A DNA stretch of 31,912 bases from JBNKZU01 sp050301795 (GCA_050301795.1 JBNKZU010000022.1:1-31912), one strand, 5' to 3'. Numbered from the stretch's first letter, positions 7,331 through 15,894 are shown. Program-made: numbers and translations. The notes: a model not told the origin generated them from the letters alone.

Positions 7331-10300
7331 GTGAGAAGAAGATGACCCAAAATAATACGCCAAAACAGGTCACCGTTGATGGTGGTCACGCCGTTGCCCA
7401 TATCGCCTACCGCGTGAGTGAAATCTGCTCGATCTACCCTATCACCCCCTCCTCCGATATGTCTGAGCTTTCGGATCTGTGGGCAACTCAAGGTTTGAAA
7501 AACATCTGGGGACAAGTGCCCGATGTTATCGAAATGCAGAGTGAAGGCGGCGCGGCCGGAACCGCGCATGGCGCACTGCAAACCGGTGCAATGACAACGA
7601 CCTTTACCGCATCTCAGGGGCTGCTGTTAATGCTGCCGAATATGTACAAAATCGCAGGCGAACTCACCTCCAGTGTTTTTCACGTGGCGGCGCGATCGAT
7701 TGCGGCACAAGCATTGTCAATCTTTGGCGATCACCAGGATGTGATGGCTGCTCGTATGACCGGCTTTGCGATGCTTGCTTCAACGTCGGTTCAGGAAGCG
7801 CACGATTCGGCATTAATCACCCATTCTTCAACATTGAAGGCACGCATCCCATTTATTAACTTCTTCGATGGCTTTAGAACCTCACATGAAGTGAATAAGA
7901 TCTCACTCATCCCGGATGATCAGATTCGGGCAATGATCGATGATGAAATGGTATATGCCCACCGTCGCCGTGCCTTGAATCCTGATAATCCTTTTATTCG
8001 TGGAACAGCTCAAAATCCAGACGTCTATTTCCAGGGGCGCGAAAGCGTCAATCAGTTTTACAATAAGGTTCCCGATATTGTTCAGGAGACGATGGATCAA
8101 CTGGCAAAGCTGACCGGGCGTCAATACCACCTCTTTGATTATTTTGGCGCTGAAGATGCTGAAAAGGTCATCGTGATGATGGGTTCCGGCGCTCAAACCG
8201 TTGAAGAGACACTTAAGGTATTAAACCAGCAAGGACAAAAGTGTGGCGTGATTACAGTACGCCTGTACCGTCCGTTCAGTAATAAACATCTGCTCGCTGC
8301 ACTGCCAAAAACCTGTAAAAAGGTGGTTGTACTCGACCGTACTAAAGAGCCGGGTTCAAATGGTGAACCGCTTTACCTCGATGTGGTTACGGCTATTACT
8401 GAAGCCTTCTCCAATGGCGAGATCGAGCAGCTTCCGAAGATTATCGGTGGGCGTTACGGCCTTTCGTCCAAAGAGTTCACTCCGGCGATGGTTAAGGCGA
8501 TTGTTGATGAGATGGACAAGGACAAGCCGAAGAATCACTTCACCATCGGTATTAACGACGATGTGACCTTCACCAGCCTTGAGTATGATCCAAGCTTTGA
8601 TATTGAACAAAAGAGTGTAACCCGCGCAATGTTCTATGGTCTTGGCTCCGATGGAACTGTCAGTGCGAATAAAAACAGTATCAAGATTATTGGTGAGAAC
8701 ACCGATCTTTTCTGTCAGGGGTATTTTGTTTATGACTCGAAAAAGGCAGGGTCACAAACCACCTCTCATCTGCGTTTTGGCCCAGAACCAATTCGTGCAC
8801 CCTATCTAATCCAATCGGCCAACTTTATTGCCTGCCACAAATATAATTTCATCAGCTTTGTAGAGATGCTGCATAACGCTGCTGAAAAAGCGGTGTTCCT
8901 GCTCAACAGCCCGGTCGGACCAGATGAGATCTGGGATGAGCTTCCAAAGCCGGTTCAGGAGACGATCATCAAGAAGAAGATCGATTTCTATGTCATTGAC
9001 GCAACCACCGTGGCGCGTAATGCCGGAATGGGTCGACGCATAAACACCATTATGCAGACCTGTTTCTTTGCACTCTCAGGCGTTCTGCCTCGTGATGAAG
9101 CGATTGAGAAGATCAAACAAGCAATTGAGAAGACCTATATCAAAAAAGGGATTGAGGTTGTTCAGCAGAACTTTAAAGCGGTTGATGCGGCACTTGATCA
9201 TCTCTATCAGGTCAAGATACCGAACAAGATCTCCAACACACATCCACTACGCCCTGTCGTCTCGGCAGAGGCACCTCAATTTGTGCAGGAGGTTATCGCG
9301 CCGATGCTGGCTGGTCATGGTGATCTCTTGGCGGTAAGCAAGATCCCTGTGGATGGAACCTACCCTTGCGGATCATCGCAGTGGGAGAAACGTAATATCT
9401 CCGAGTATGTTCCTAAATGGGAGCCGGATCTCTGTATTCAGTGTGGTAACTGCAGTTTTGTCTGTCCACATTCGGTTATCCGCGCCCGTTTTTATCATGA
9501 GAGCCTGTTGAAGGATGCACCGGAAAAATTTGCTTCAGCGCCAGTAAGCGCCAGAGGATTCCCGGAAACACGCTACACCCTGCAATTCTATGTTGAGGAC
9601 TGTACCGGTTGTGGACTCTGTGTTGAGGCTTGTCCTGCGGTTGATCTTGAAGATCGAACCCGCAAGGCCATCAATATGGATAAAAAAGCGCCCTACCTTG
9701 AGGATCAGAAGAAGAATATTAAGTTCTTTGAGACGATTCCGGTCAACAGCCGCTCAAATATCGACTTCTCGTCAGTACGGGGTGCACAGTATCTTGAACC
9801 GTTGTTTGAGTTCTCCGGTGCCTGTGCCGGGTGTGGTGAGACACCCTATGTTAAGCTGCTTAGCCAACTATTTGGGCCTCGAATGCTAACCGCAAATGCG
9901 ACCGGCTGCTCCTCAATCTATGGTGGCAACCTTCCGGCAACCCCTTGGACAAGCAGTAAGGATGGTCTTGGTCCTGCCTGGTCGAACTCTCTGTTTGAAG
10001 ATAACGCTGAGTTTGGTCTTGGTATGCGTGTTGCGGCCGATCACCATCTAGCGATGGCTAAACAGTTACTACAGGAGCTAACCCCGTGGTTTGATCAGGA
10101 ATATATCGACTCATTGCTTGATACCACCCAGCAGGTCGGATCCGAGATGCGTGCGCAACGTGAACGCGTTAGAGATCTGAAAAAGCGTTTACAGGAGATT
10201 GACGATCCAAAAGCAAAGGGGCTGCTTACCGTTGTTGACCATCTAATTCGCCGAAGTGTCTGGCTAGTCGGTGGTGATGGTTGGGCTTATGACATCGGCT

Positions 10301-10920
10301 CCGCCGGTCTCGACCACGCGTTGGCCTCCGGACGGAATATTAATGTTCTGGTACTTGATACCGAGGTCTACTCCAATACTGGTGGTCAGGCTTCCAAATC
10401 GACACCAACCGCAGCTACTGCGAAGTTTGCTGCCGGTGGTAAGGCGATTGGCAAGAAAGACCTCGCATTACAGGCAATCTCATACGGAAATGTCTACGTT
10501 GCCCGTGTGGCAATGGGTGCAAATCCGCAACAGACCCTGTTGGCGATGCGTGAAGCAGAAGAGTATAACGGCCCTTCTATTATTCTTGCCTATAGCCCAT
10601 GTATTGCCCACGGTATCGATATGCGTAAAGGTCTTGACCAACAGAACCGTGCGGTTATGTCTGGCTACTGGCCATTGATACGATACAATCCGTTACTTCG
10701 TGCCGAAGGAAAACGTCCATTTATTCTTGATTCGCCACGTCCACGGATCTCTTTAAAGGACTATGCCTACAACGAGATGCGTTACAAACTGTTACAGCAG
10801 AACCATCCTGAAGAAGCAGAGCGTTTGATGTTACTCGCTCAGGAGTCACTCGATTTGCGTTGGCAAACCTATGAGTACCTGGCGAAGCAGGATCCCTCTG
10901 GATTCCAACCGGCAGGCTGA
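7327..10920 (+). CDS. nifJ: Pyruvate:ferredoxin (flavodoxin) oxidoreductase NifJ
   Basis: The 1197-residue protein is a full-length single-chain PFOR, which oxidatively decarboxylates pyruvate with CoA to acetyl-CoA, CO2 and reduced ferredoxin. The N-terminal pyrimidine-binding domain has SICSIYPITPSS-type sequence near residue 35. The inserted ferredoxin domain has CIQCGNCSFVCP (about 702) and CTGCGLCVEACP (about 759). The ThDP/pyrophosphate domain has CAGCGETPY (about 833), ATGCSSIYGGNLP, GGDGWAYDIG and LDTEVYSNTGGQ. The start ATG overlaps the upstream stop (ATGA), so the products are likely made together and may form a complex. A strong terminator follows. The enzyme is oxygen-sensitive in most organisms, which suggests use under low oxygen or for reverse (carboxylating) metabolism. 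Confidence 0.97.
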   Translation: MSEKKMTQNNTPKQVTVDGGHAVAHIAYRVSEICSIYPITPSSDMSELSDLWATQGLKNIWGQVPDVIEMQSEGGAAGTAHGALQTGAMTTTFTASQGLLLMLPNMYKIAGELTSSVFHVAARSIAAQALSIFGDHQDVMAARMTGFAMLASTSVQEAHDSALITHSSTLKARIPFINFFDGFRTSHEVNKISLIPDDQIRAMIDDEMVYAHRRRALNPDNPFIRGTAQNPDVYFQGRESVNQFYNKVPDIVQETMDQLAKLTGRQYHLFDYFGAEDAEKVIVMMGSGAQTVEETLKVLNQQGQKCGVITVRLYRPFSNKHLLAALPKTCKKVVVLDRTKEPGSNGEPLYLDVVTAITEAFSNGEIEQLPKIIGGRYGLSSKEFTPAMVKAIVDEMDKDKPKNHFTIGINDDVTFTSLEYDPSFDIEQKSVTRAMFYGLGSDGTVSANKNSIKIIGENTDLFCQGYFVYDSKKAGSQTTSHLRFGPEPIRAPYLIQSANFIACHKYNFISFVEMLHNAAEKAVFLLNSPVGPDEIWDELPKPVQETIIKKKIDFYVIDATTVARNAGMGRRINTIMQTCFFALSGVLPRDEAIEKIKQAIEKTYIKKGIEVVQQNFKAVDAALDHLYQVKIPNKISNTHPLRPVVSAEAPQFVQEVIAPMLAGHGDLLAVSKIPVDGTYPCGSSQWEKRNISEYVPKWEPDLCIQCGNCSFVCPHSVIRARFYHESLLKDAPEKFASAPVSARGFPETRYTLQFYVEDCTGCGLCVEACPAVDLEDRTRKAINMDKKAPYLEDQKKNIKFFETIPVNSRSNIDFSSVRGAQYLEPLFEFSGACAGCGETPYVKLLSQLFGPRMLTANATGCSSIYGGNLPATPWTSSKDGLGPAWSNSLFEDNAEFGLGMRVAADHHLAMAKQLLQELTPWFDQEYIDSLLDTTQQVGSEMRAQRERVRDLKKRLQEIDDPKAKGLLTVVDHLIRRSVWLVGGDGWAYDIGSAGLDHALASGRNINVLVLDTEVYSNTGGQASKSTPTAATAKFAAGGKAIGKKDLALQAISYGNVYVARVAMGANPQQTLLAMREAEEYNGPSIILAYSPCIAHGIDMRKGLDQQNRAVMSGYWPLIRYNPLLRAEGKRPFILDSPRPRISLKDYAYNEMRYKLLQQNHPEEAERLMLLAQESLDLRWQTYEYLAKQDPSGFQPAG

Positions 10921-10936
10921 TGCTTCAGCACAATCA

Positions 10937-10961
10937 GGGTCACCTTCGGGTGACCCTTTTT
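10937..10961 (+). terminator. Rho-independent terminator of the nifJ operon
   Basis: An 8-bp perfect stem, GGGTCACC (10937-10944) with GGTGACCC (10949-10956), is closed by a TTCG tetraloop and followed by five T. It begins 17 bases after the nifJ stop. Confidence 0.93.
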
Positions 10962-11057
10962 GGTTTATCTATAAAAACATTTCATCTTCGAAGTGGAATC
11001 TAAACCAATTATCACCGAAAATAGAGCAATTCAATCATCCCAACCGAAGAGAGCATC

Positions 11058-11810
11058 ATGGGCGAAAAGATAGAATCATATACTCCGTCACAAGGACTAC
11101 TTGAGGGTAGAGTTATTCTCATTACCGGTGCTGGTGATGGTATTGGTGCCGCCGTAGCAAAGGATGCGGCCAAACATGGCGCAACTGTCATACTCCTTGG
11201 CCGTACGGTGAAAAAATTGGAGGCGATCTACGACATTATTGAAGAGAGCGGCGCTCCACAGCCAGCGATCTACCCGATGAATCTTGAGGGTGCAAGCCAC
11301 AAGGATTATCAAGATCTGGCGACCACGATCGAATCAGAGTTTGGAAGGCTTGACGGATTACTCCATAACGCCTCTCTCCTCGGAACTCTGACACCTCTTG
11401 CACAGTATGATATTGAACAGTGGTACAAACTGATGCAGGTTAACTTGAACGCACCATTTATCATGACTCAGGCACTCTTTGAGTTACTAAAGAAATCGGA
11501 TGACGCCTCAGTTATCTTCACCTCATCAAGTGTTGGTCGAAAAGGTCGAGCTTATTGGGGTGCCTATGCGGTTTCAAAAGCGGGTAATGAATCGTTGATG
11601 GAGATCTGGGCCGATGAGTTGGCTGAAAACACCAATATTCGAATGAATACGATCAACCCTAAAGCGACACGAACCGCTATGAGATCAAAAGCATATCCGG
11701 GAGAAGACCCCAATACGCTACCGAAACCCGAAGCGATCACCAGCACCTACCTCTATCTGTTAAGCTCGGATAGCAAGTCGGTGACAGGACAAAAGTTTGA
11801 TGCTCAATAG
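11058..11810 (+). CDS. yciK: YciK-family short-chain dehydrogenase/reductase
   Basis: The 250-residue protein is a classical SDR oxidoreductase of the YciK type. The cofactor loop TGAGDGIG (about residues 24-31) and the arginine in LLGRT suggest NADP(H). HNASLLG is the usual NAG motif variant. The catalytic serine lies in FTSSSVGRKGRAYWGAYAVSKAG, with the Y-x3-K pair in YAVSK. YciK-specific features include NASLLGTLTPL and the C-terminal VTGQKFDAQ. The substrate is unknown. In many gammaproteobacteria yciK stays near ubiG and the HAD phosphatase; here it is about 8 kb downstream. It faces the K+ channel gene convergently. Confidence 0.93.
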   Translation: MGEKIESYTPSQGLLEGRVILITGAGDGIGAAVAKDAAKHGATVILLGRTVKKLEAIYDIIEESGAPQPAIYPMNLEGASHKDYQDLATTIESEFGRLDGLLHNASLLGTLTPLAQYDIEQWYKLMQVNLNAPFIMTQALFELLKKSDDASVIFTSSSVGRKGRAYWGAYAVSKAGNESLMEIWADELAENTNIRMNTINPKATRTAMRSKAYPGEDPNTLPKPEAITSTYLYLLSSDSKSVTGQKFDAQ

Positions 11811-11829
11811 GCGATAAATGATCGCTTAT
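11811..11829. terminator. Weak hairpin between convergent yciK and channel genes
   Basis: GCGAT (11811-11815) and ATCGC (11821-11825) form a 5-bp stem directly after the yciK stop, followed by TTATT. It is short with a poor T-run, and its far side overlaps the channel gene's stop codon. Confidence 0.3.
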
Positions 11830-12698
11830 TCTTCAACGATACCTTTATTGCTCTGCGCTTTAACTGGGGTTCCACAAGATGGGCAAAACTTGATAGCACG
11901 TCGGTTTTCACGACCGCAGTGGCTACAGGTGATGATCCCGACATCTCCCTGCTCTACACCACAGTGCTGACAATAATCATCGCTAATGGCAATCGTGCGA
12001 TTACAGCTAACACAAGACTTTTCTTTACCAAGAAGATTATTGATTTTTACAGAAATGGTGCCTGTCAGTAGCGCAAAGATTGCGATACCTATTAACATCA
12101 TCACCGTAGCAACCACCTTTCCCCCTGCGCTATGTGGCACCATGTCGCCATAACCCACCGTCGTCATCGTCACAAAACCCCACCAGGTACCGATAAACGA
12201 GTTTTCGAAGTGTTCAGGTTCAAGATAGTAGATCACATTCCCACCGATGAGTGCGATCATCGCAATGGTGGTTAACACAATCGCAATCACATCAACAACA
12301 TCTCGGAGTGATGTCAGGAAAAGATGGATCGCCTTTAAATAGCGCAATAACTTTAATAGACGCAGGATCCGTAAAAGTCTTAACGCAAAAACAGGATCCG
12401 CCGAGAACAGAAGTGGCAACCATGCCATGAGATCGATAATGCCATAAAAGCTGAAGATATAGGCCATCGATTTTCGCGCTACAAACACTCTTAACAGATA
12501 CTCAGAAGCAAAGATAAGTGTTACCCATAACTCGATTTGGTCAATTATATGTTTGGTGTTTTCATTAAGCTGATCCAGAGTCCCGATCATGGAGATAATG
12601 ACACTCAGGATAATCACAGCCATACCGATGAGGTTTGTCCATTTTCCTAAACGGCTATCAAGGTCAAACAGTGCAGTATGCAGGGTCTCTTTTATCAT
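11826..12698 (-). CDS. Voltage-gated-type potassium channel with two C-terminal zinc ribbons
   Basis: I start this gene at the ATG at 12698, one base after the deaminase stop; a longer frame to 12773 would overlap that gene by over 70 bases and adds no membrane segment. The 290-residue protein has an S1-S6 channel layout: an S4-like run with regular Arg/Lys (RLLRILRLLKLLRYLK, about 107-122), a pore loop, and the K+ selectivity filter TTVGYGD (179-185) followed by S6. The cytoplasmic tail carries two predicted zinc ribbons: C229, C232, C243, C246 and C258, C261, C272, C275. The tail may tether the channel to a partner or sense metal or redox state. It probably belongs to the minus-strand run with the deaminase and glycosylase. 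Confidence 0.9.
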   Translation of the reverse strand: MIKETLHTALFDLDSRLGKWTNLIGMAVIILSVIISMIGTLDQLNENTKHIIDQIELWVTLIFASEYLLRVFVARKSMAYIFSFYGIIDLMAWLPLLFSADPVFALRLLRILRLLKLLRYLKAIHLFLTSLRDVVDVIAIVLTTIAMIALIGGNVIYYLEPEHFENSFIGTWWGFVTMTTVGYGDMVPHSAGGKVVATVMMLIGIAIFALLTGTISVKINNLLGKEKSCVSCNRTIAISDDYCQHCGVEQGDVGIITCSHCGRENRRAIKFCPSCGTPVKAQSNKGIVEE

Positions 12699-12699
12699 C

Positions 12700-13185
12700 T
12701 TAATAATCTTTTCGATCCGGATGGTTATACCACTGTTGCAGTTGAGCAACAGCTTGCTCTCGCAGGGATTCAACAGGGTTAATCGATAGCTGACGTTGCA
12801 CTATCGGCAATTCGAGCTCTGCATAGATGTGAGAATCCTTAAAGCCAATGCGACTTGCATCTTCACTTGTAGCAGCATAGTAAATGGATTCAATTTGAGC
12901 CCAATAGGCAGCAGACAGACACATCGGACACGGCATACAATTAACAAACAGGATACAACCCCTGAGGTTAAAGGTTTTCAGATTTTTACATGCCTCACGG
13001 ATAGCAACCATCTCTGCATGTGCGGTTGGATCGTTATCGGCTACCACTCGATTAAACCCTTCGCCAACGACCCCTTCATGAGTCTTAACCACAATCGCAC
13101 CAAATGGCCCTCCACCATGTTGAATTCCGTTTTCACTCAACAATAGTGCTTGCTTAAGATAGCTTTCAATCTGTTTTTGATTCAT
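12700..13185 (-). CDS. Nucleoside/guanine deaminase-like cytidine-deaminase-fold protein
   Basis: With the start at 13185 this is a 161-residue protein; a longer frame from 13212 would only enlarge the overlap with the upstream gene. The zinc site is HAE (H56, E58), with C86 and C89 in PCPMC, the deaminase signature. The GGGPFGAIVV motif and FNLRGCILFVNCMPCPMCLSA resemble the GuaD/tRNA-adenosine-deaminase branch. E58 would be the proton shuttle. Guanine deaminase is a likely activity, since the protein lacks the basic tail typical of TadA, but the substrate is not proven. The 5' end overlaps the glycosylase 3' end by about 20 bases, which suggests coupled expression. Confidence 0.82.
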   Translation of the reverse strand: MNQKQIESYLKQALLLSENGIQHGGGPFGAIVVKTHEGVVGEGFNRVVADNDPTAHAEMVAIREACKNLKTFNLRGCILFVNCMPCPMCLSAAYWAQIESIYYAATSEDASRIGFKDSHIYAELELPIVQRQLSINPVESLREQAVAQLQQWYNHPDRKDY

Positions 13186-13837
13186 ACGTGTTCTTGCCGT
13201 ATTGACACCCATCGATTAACGGACAGCCGCTACATACCGGTTTTGTCTTACAGAACATCTTGGCATGGCTTACGATGAGTGCATGAAACTCATTAAATAG
13301 TGATACCCTATGATCGTGTGCTGCAAATGTGTCTTCACAAAGTATACGCAACTGCTCATATTTTTCTTTACCATTTATAAGGCCGTATCTTGAGAAGATG
13401 CGTCGGGTGTAAGCATCAATCACAAACACCGGACGCTCAAAGGCATAGAGCAGGATATCATCAGCAGTCTCAGGACCAATTCCGTTTAAAGATAACAATG
13501 ATTCGCGCAACTCTATTGTTGATCGTTGTTGTATCCCATCCATCTCGCCATGTTCAAAATACCACTTAACCAGACGATGTAGTCTCTCTGCTTTCTGGTT
13601 AAAGTAACCTGAAGGACGGATTAACTCACCAAGCTTTTGATGATCCGACTGAGCAATGCCATTAGGCGATAGTATCTTTGCATCCTTTAGGTTATTGATC
13701 GCTTTTTCTACACTGTTCCAACTCGTGTTTTGAGTAAGTACAGCACCGATCATTACCTCGAATGGGGTGTCTGCTGGCCACCACTGCTGCTTGCCGTAAT
13801 GAGAGGCTAGTTGTTGATAGATCGTAACAATCGACAT
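13166..13837 (-). CDS. EndoIII-like (HhH-GPD) DNA glycosylase with a 4Fe-4S cluster
   Basis: The 223-residue protein has the helix-hairpin-helix LNGIGPETADDIL (117-129) and the catalytic aspartate D141 in VIDAYTRR. C-terminal cysteines C196, C202, C205 and C211 would bind a 4Fe-4S cluster. Compared with E. coli Nth it lacks the catalytic lysine in the HhH (GPETAD instead of G-x-x-K-TA), and the first cysteine spacing is C-x5-C rather than C-x6-C. This points to a monofunctional glycosylase of the MagIII-like or broad EndoIII-related branch rather than a true Nth with lyase activity. It acts in base-excision repair; the damaged base is unknown. Confidence 0.87.
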   Translation of the reverse strand: MSIVTIYQQLASHYGKQQWWPADTPFEVMIGAVLTQNTSWNSVEKAINNLKDAKILSPNGIAQSDHQKLGELIRPSGYFNQKAERLHRLVKWYFEHGEMDGIQQRSTIELRESLLSLNGIGPETADDILLYAFERPVFVIDAYTRRIFSRYGLINGKEKYEQLRILCEDTFAAHDHRVSLFNEFHALIVSHAKMFCKTKPVCSGCPLIDGCQYGKNTYESKTD

Positions 13838-13870
13838 CGGTGTTATTCACATCCCTGTGCCTTGAATAGT

Positions 13871-15145
13871 TTACTTTGCTGCCGCTAATGCCTGATCAAT
13901 ATCAGCAAGAATATCATCGATATGTTCAATACCAATGGATAGACGAACCATATCCTCAGATACACCAGCCGTGATCATCTCTTCAGCCGATAATTGGCGG
14001 TGTGTTGTCGTTGCTGGATGACAGGCCAGGGTTTTTGCATCTCCGATATTCACAAGTCGTACCGCCATTTTTAGAGCGTCGATAAACTTGGCTCCTGATT
14101 CACGGCCGCCTTTAATACCAAACGAAAGAATACTTGAGGCTCGACCACCCATATATTTTTGAACCAAAGGATAATCTTTTGAATTCTCTAATCCGGCATA
14201 TCTAACCCATTCAACTTGAGGATGGGACTCAAGATGTTTAGCCACCGCAAGGGCGTTTTCACAATGGCGATCCATGCGCACCGGCAAGGTTTCGATACCT
14301 TGCATCACTAAAAAGCTATTAAAAGGTGAGATGGCTGCGCCCATGTTTCTTAACGGAACCACACGTGCACGAGCGATATATGCAGCAGATCCTAAAGCTT
14401 CGGTATAGACCACACCATGATATGAGACATCAGGCTCGTTGAGCTGTTTGAACTTCTCTTTATGTTCGGCCCACGGGAAGTTACCTGAGTCAACCAAAAC
14501 ACCAGCGATTGAAGTTCCATGGCCACCCATATATTTGGTTAGCGCGTGGACAACAATATCTGCACCATGTTCAAAAGGACGACACAGATACGGTGTTGGA
14601 ACTGTGTTGTCAACGATCAATGGAATGCCATGAGCATGTGCAAGATCCGCCATTTTTCCAATGTCGGTAACATTGCCGGCAGGGTTTCCAATCGACTCAC
14701 AGAATATCGCTTTGGTGCGATCATCAATTAATGATTCCAGAGTTTCAAAATCCTCTGCGGCAGCAAAGCGTACTTTTATTCCGAGCTGAGGAAGTGTATG
14801 TGCAAAAAGATTATAGGTGCCACCATAGAGCTGTGATGTGGTGACGATATTGTCCCCTGCTCCACAGATGGTGAAGATTGAGTAGGTGATAGCAGACATA
14901 CCCGAAGCAAGACCTAAAGCGCCAATGCCACCCTCCATCGCTGCAACACGTTTTTCAAGCACATCTGTTGTTGGATTCATGATCCGCGTGTAGATGTTTC
15001 CTGGCACTTTCAGGTCAAACAGATCTGCACCATGTTGGGTGTCATCAAAAGCGTATGAAGTGGTTTGGTAGATCGGTGTTGCGACAGATTTAGTGACTGG
15101 ATCAGGTTCAAATCCAGCGTGAATCGCCAATGTTTCTAGCTTCAT
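13871..15145 (-). CDS. metY: O-acetylhomoserine aminocarboxypropyltransferase (sulfhydrylase)
   Basis: The 424-residue protein is a fold-type I PLP enzyme of the Cys/Met metabolism family. The Schiff-base lysine is K204 in HALTKYMGGHG. SGMSAITYSI and NIYTRIMNPTTDVLE bind the phosphate and cofactor. IVDNTVPTPYLCRP carries the aspartate that pairs with the pyridine nitrogen. The length and the GGRESGAKFIDAL region fit MetY, which makes homocysteine from O-acetylhomoserine and sulfide. A strong GGGGG purine tract precedes the ATG. It is a single gene, divergent from the NifX-like gene across 114 bases. I see no SAM or cobalamin riboswitch in that short gap. Confidence 0.93.
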   Translation of the reverse strand: MKLETLAIHAGFEPDPVTKSVATPIYQTTSYAFDDTQHGADLFDLKVPGNIYTRIMNPTTDVLEKRVAAMEGGIGALGLASGMSAITYSIFTICGAGDNIVTTSQLYGGTYNLFAHTLPQLGIKVRFAAAEDFETLESLIDDRTKAIFCESIGNPAGNVTDIGKMADLAHAHGIPLIVDNTVPTPYLCRPFEHGADIVVHALTKYMGGHGTSIAGVLVDSGNFPWAEHKEKFKQLNEPDVSYHGVVYTEALGSAAYIARARVVPLRNMGAAISPFNSFLVMQGIETLPVRMDRHCENALAVAKHLESHPQVEWVRYAGLENSKDYPLVQKYMGGRASSILSFGIKGGRESGAKFIDALKMAVRLVNIGDAKTLACHPATTTHRQLSAEEMITAGVSEDMVRLSIGIEHIDDILADIDQALAAAK

Positions 15146-15193
15146 AGTTCCCCCTTTATTTGCGACTAATTAAGCTATATTTTTATTTTGTCG

Positions 15194-15220
15194 TTGAATA
15201 GTGACGCGAAAGGCTATAAA
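15194..15220 (+). promoter_or_regulatory. Possible promoter of the NifX-like gene
   Basis: TTGAAT (15194-15199) and TATAAA (15215-15220) are good boxes with a short 15-base spacer, 39 bases before the ATG at 15260. Confidence 0.35.
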
Positions 15221-15259
15221 CAACAAGCATAACTTTATTCATTGCTTAACAGGATATCT

Positions 15260-15601
15260 ATGAAAATCGGGTTTACCAGCCAGAATTTTAAAACCATCAC
15301 CGGACATGCCGGCAAAACGCGTCGCTTTCTAATTTATGAGGTTGAGGAGAACGGTAATATTATTGAGCTTGCGCGTCTTGATCTTCCCAAAGAGATGGCA
15401 CTACATAACTATCAAGGTCAAGATCACCCTATCTTCGATTTAGATCTGCTCATTAGTGCAAGCTGTGGCAAGGGGTTTAAGGATCGGCTTGAGCGACACG
15501 GTGTTCAAGTGTTTATAACGGGTGAAACCAGCCCTAATGAAACGATTGACAAAATGATTCGTGGTGAGGAGCTATTACCACCACAACCTCATGAACATTG
15601 A
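15260..15601 (+). CDS. NifX/NifB-like dinitrogenase iron-molybdenum cofactor biosynthesis domain protein
   Basis: The start is placed at 15260, where AGGA lies five bases before the ATG; an in-frame TTG at 15242 has no such site. The 113-residue protein is a single ribonuclease-H-like domain of the NifX/NafY/NifB-C family (MKIGFTSQNFKTITGHAGK...). These domains bind iron-sulfur or iron-molybdenum cofactor precursors, but many non-diazotrophs carry orphans. It has one cysteine in LLISASCGKGF. No nif gene other than nifJ (PFOR) is in the window, so nitrogen fixation should not be inferred. It shares a bidirectional terminator with cspA. Confidence 0.82.
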   Translation: MKIGFTSQNFKTITGHAGKTRRFLIYEVEENGNIIELARLDLPKEMALHNYQGQDHPIFDLDLLISASCGKGFKDRLERHGVQVFITGETSPNETIDKMIRGEELLPPQPHEH

Positions 15602-15605
15602 CACA

Positions 15606-15640
15606 ATAAAAAAGGCAAACCAAATGGTTTGCCTTTTTTT
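15606..15640. terminator. Bidirectional rho-independent terminator between nifX-like gene and cspA
   Basis: GGCAAACC (15614-15621) and GGTTTGCC (15626-15633) form an 8-bp stem with an AAAT loop, flanked by eight A on the left and seven T on the right. It can terminate both converging transcripts. Confidence 0.93.
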
Positions 15641-15684
15641 GTCTTTTAGGTCGAGCAGCGAGTAGCTACTCTATCTACAAGCGC

Positions 15685-15894
15685 TTAGAGAGGAACGATG
15701 TTCTCAGCTTGTGGACCTTTCTGACCATTAGTCACGGTGAATTCCACCTTTTGACCTTCTGCCAGAGTTTTGAATCCTGAGCCTTGAATTGCACTGAAAT
15801 GTGCGAACACATCAGGGCCATTCTCTTGTTGAATAAAACCAAAACCTTTCGATTCATTGAACCATTTAACGGTACCAGTAACTGTTTCAGACAT
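15685..15894 (-). CDS. cspA: Cold-shock protein, CspA family
   Basis: The 69-residue protein is a single cold-shock domain. RNP1 is KGFGFIQ and RNP2 is VFAHFSAI, the aromatic nucleic-acid-binding patches. GTVKWFN at the start and the ending GPQAENIVPL are typical of the family. It binds single-stranded RNA and DNA as an RNA chaperone. AGGA lies nine bases before the ATG. A long untranslated leader separates the gene from a good promoter at 16084-16057, as in E. coli cspA. Which paralog it is (cold-inducible or constitutive) cannot be told from the protein. Confidence 0.96.
   Translation of the reverse strand: MSETVTGTVKWFNESKGFGFIQQENGPDVFAHFSAIQGSGFKTLAEGQKVEFTVTNGQKGPQAENIVPL

Noticed and set aside
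12699..12773. Longer N-terminus for the potassium channel
   Set aside because: It would lie within the deaminase coding sequence and adds no membrane segment or motif.
15660..15671. GAGTAGCTACTC palindrome between the terminator and cspA
   Set aside because: Perfect but loop-less, and downstream of the gene end; no role evident and 12 bp can arise by chance.
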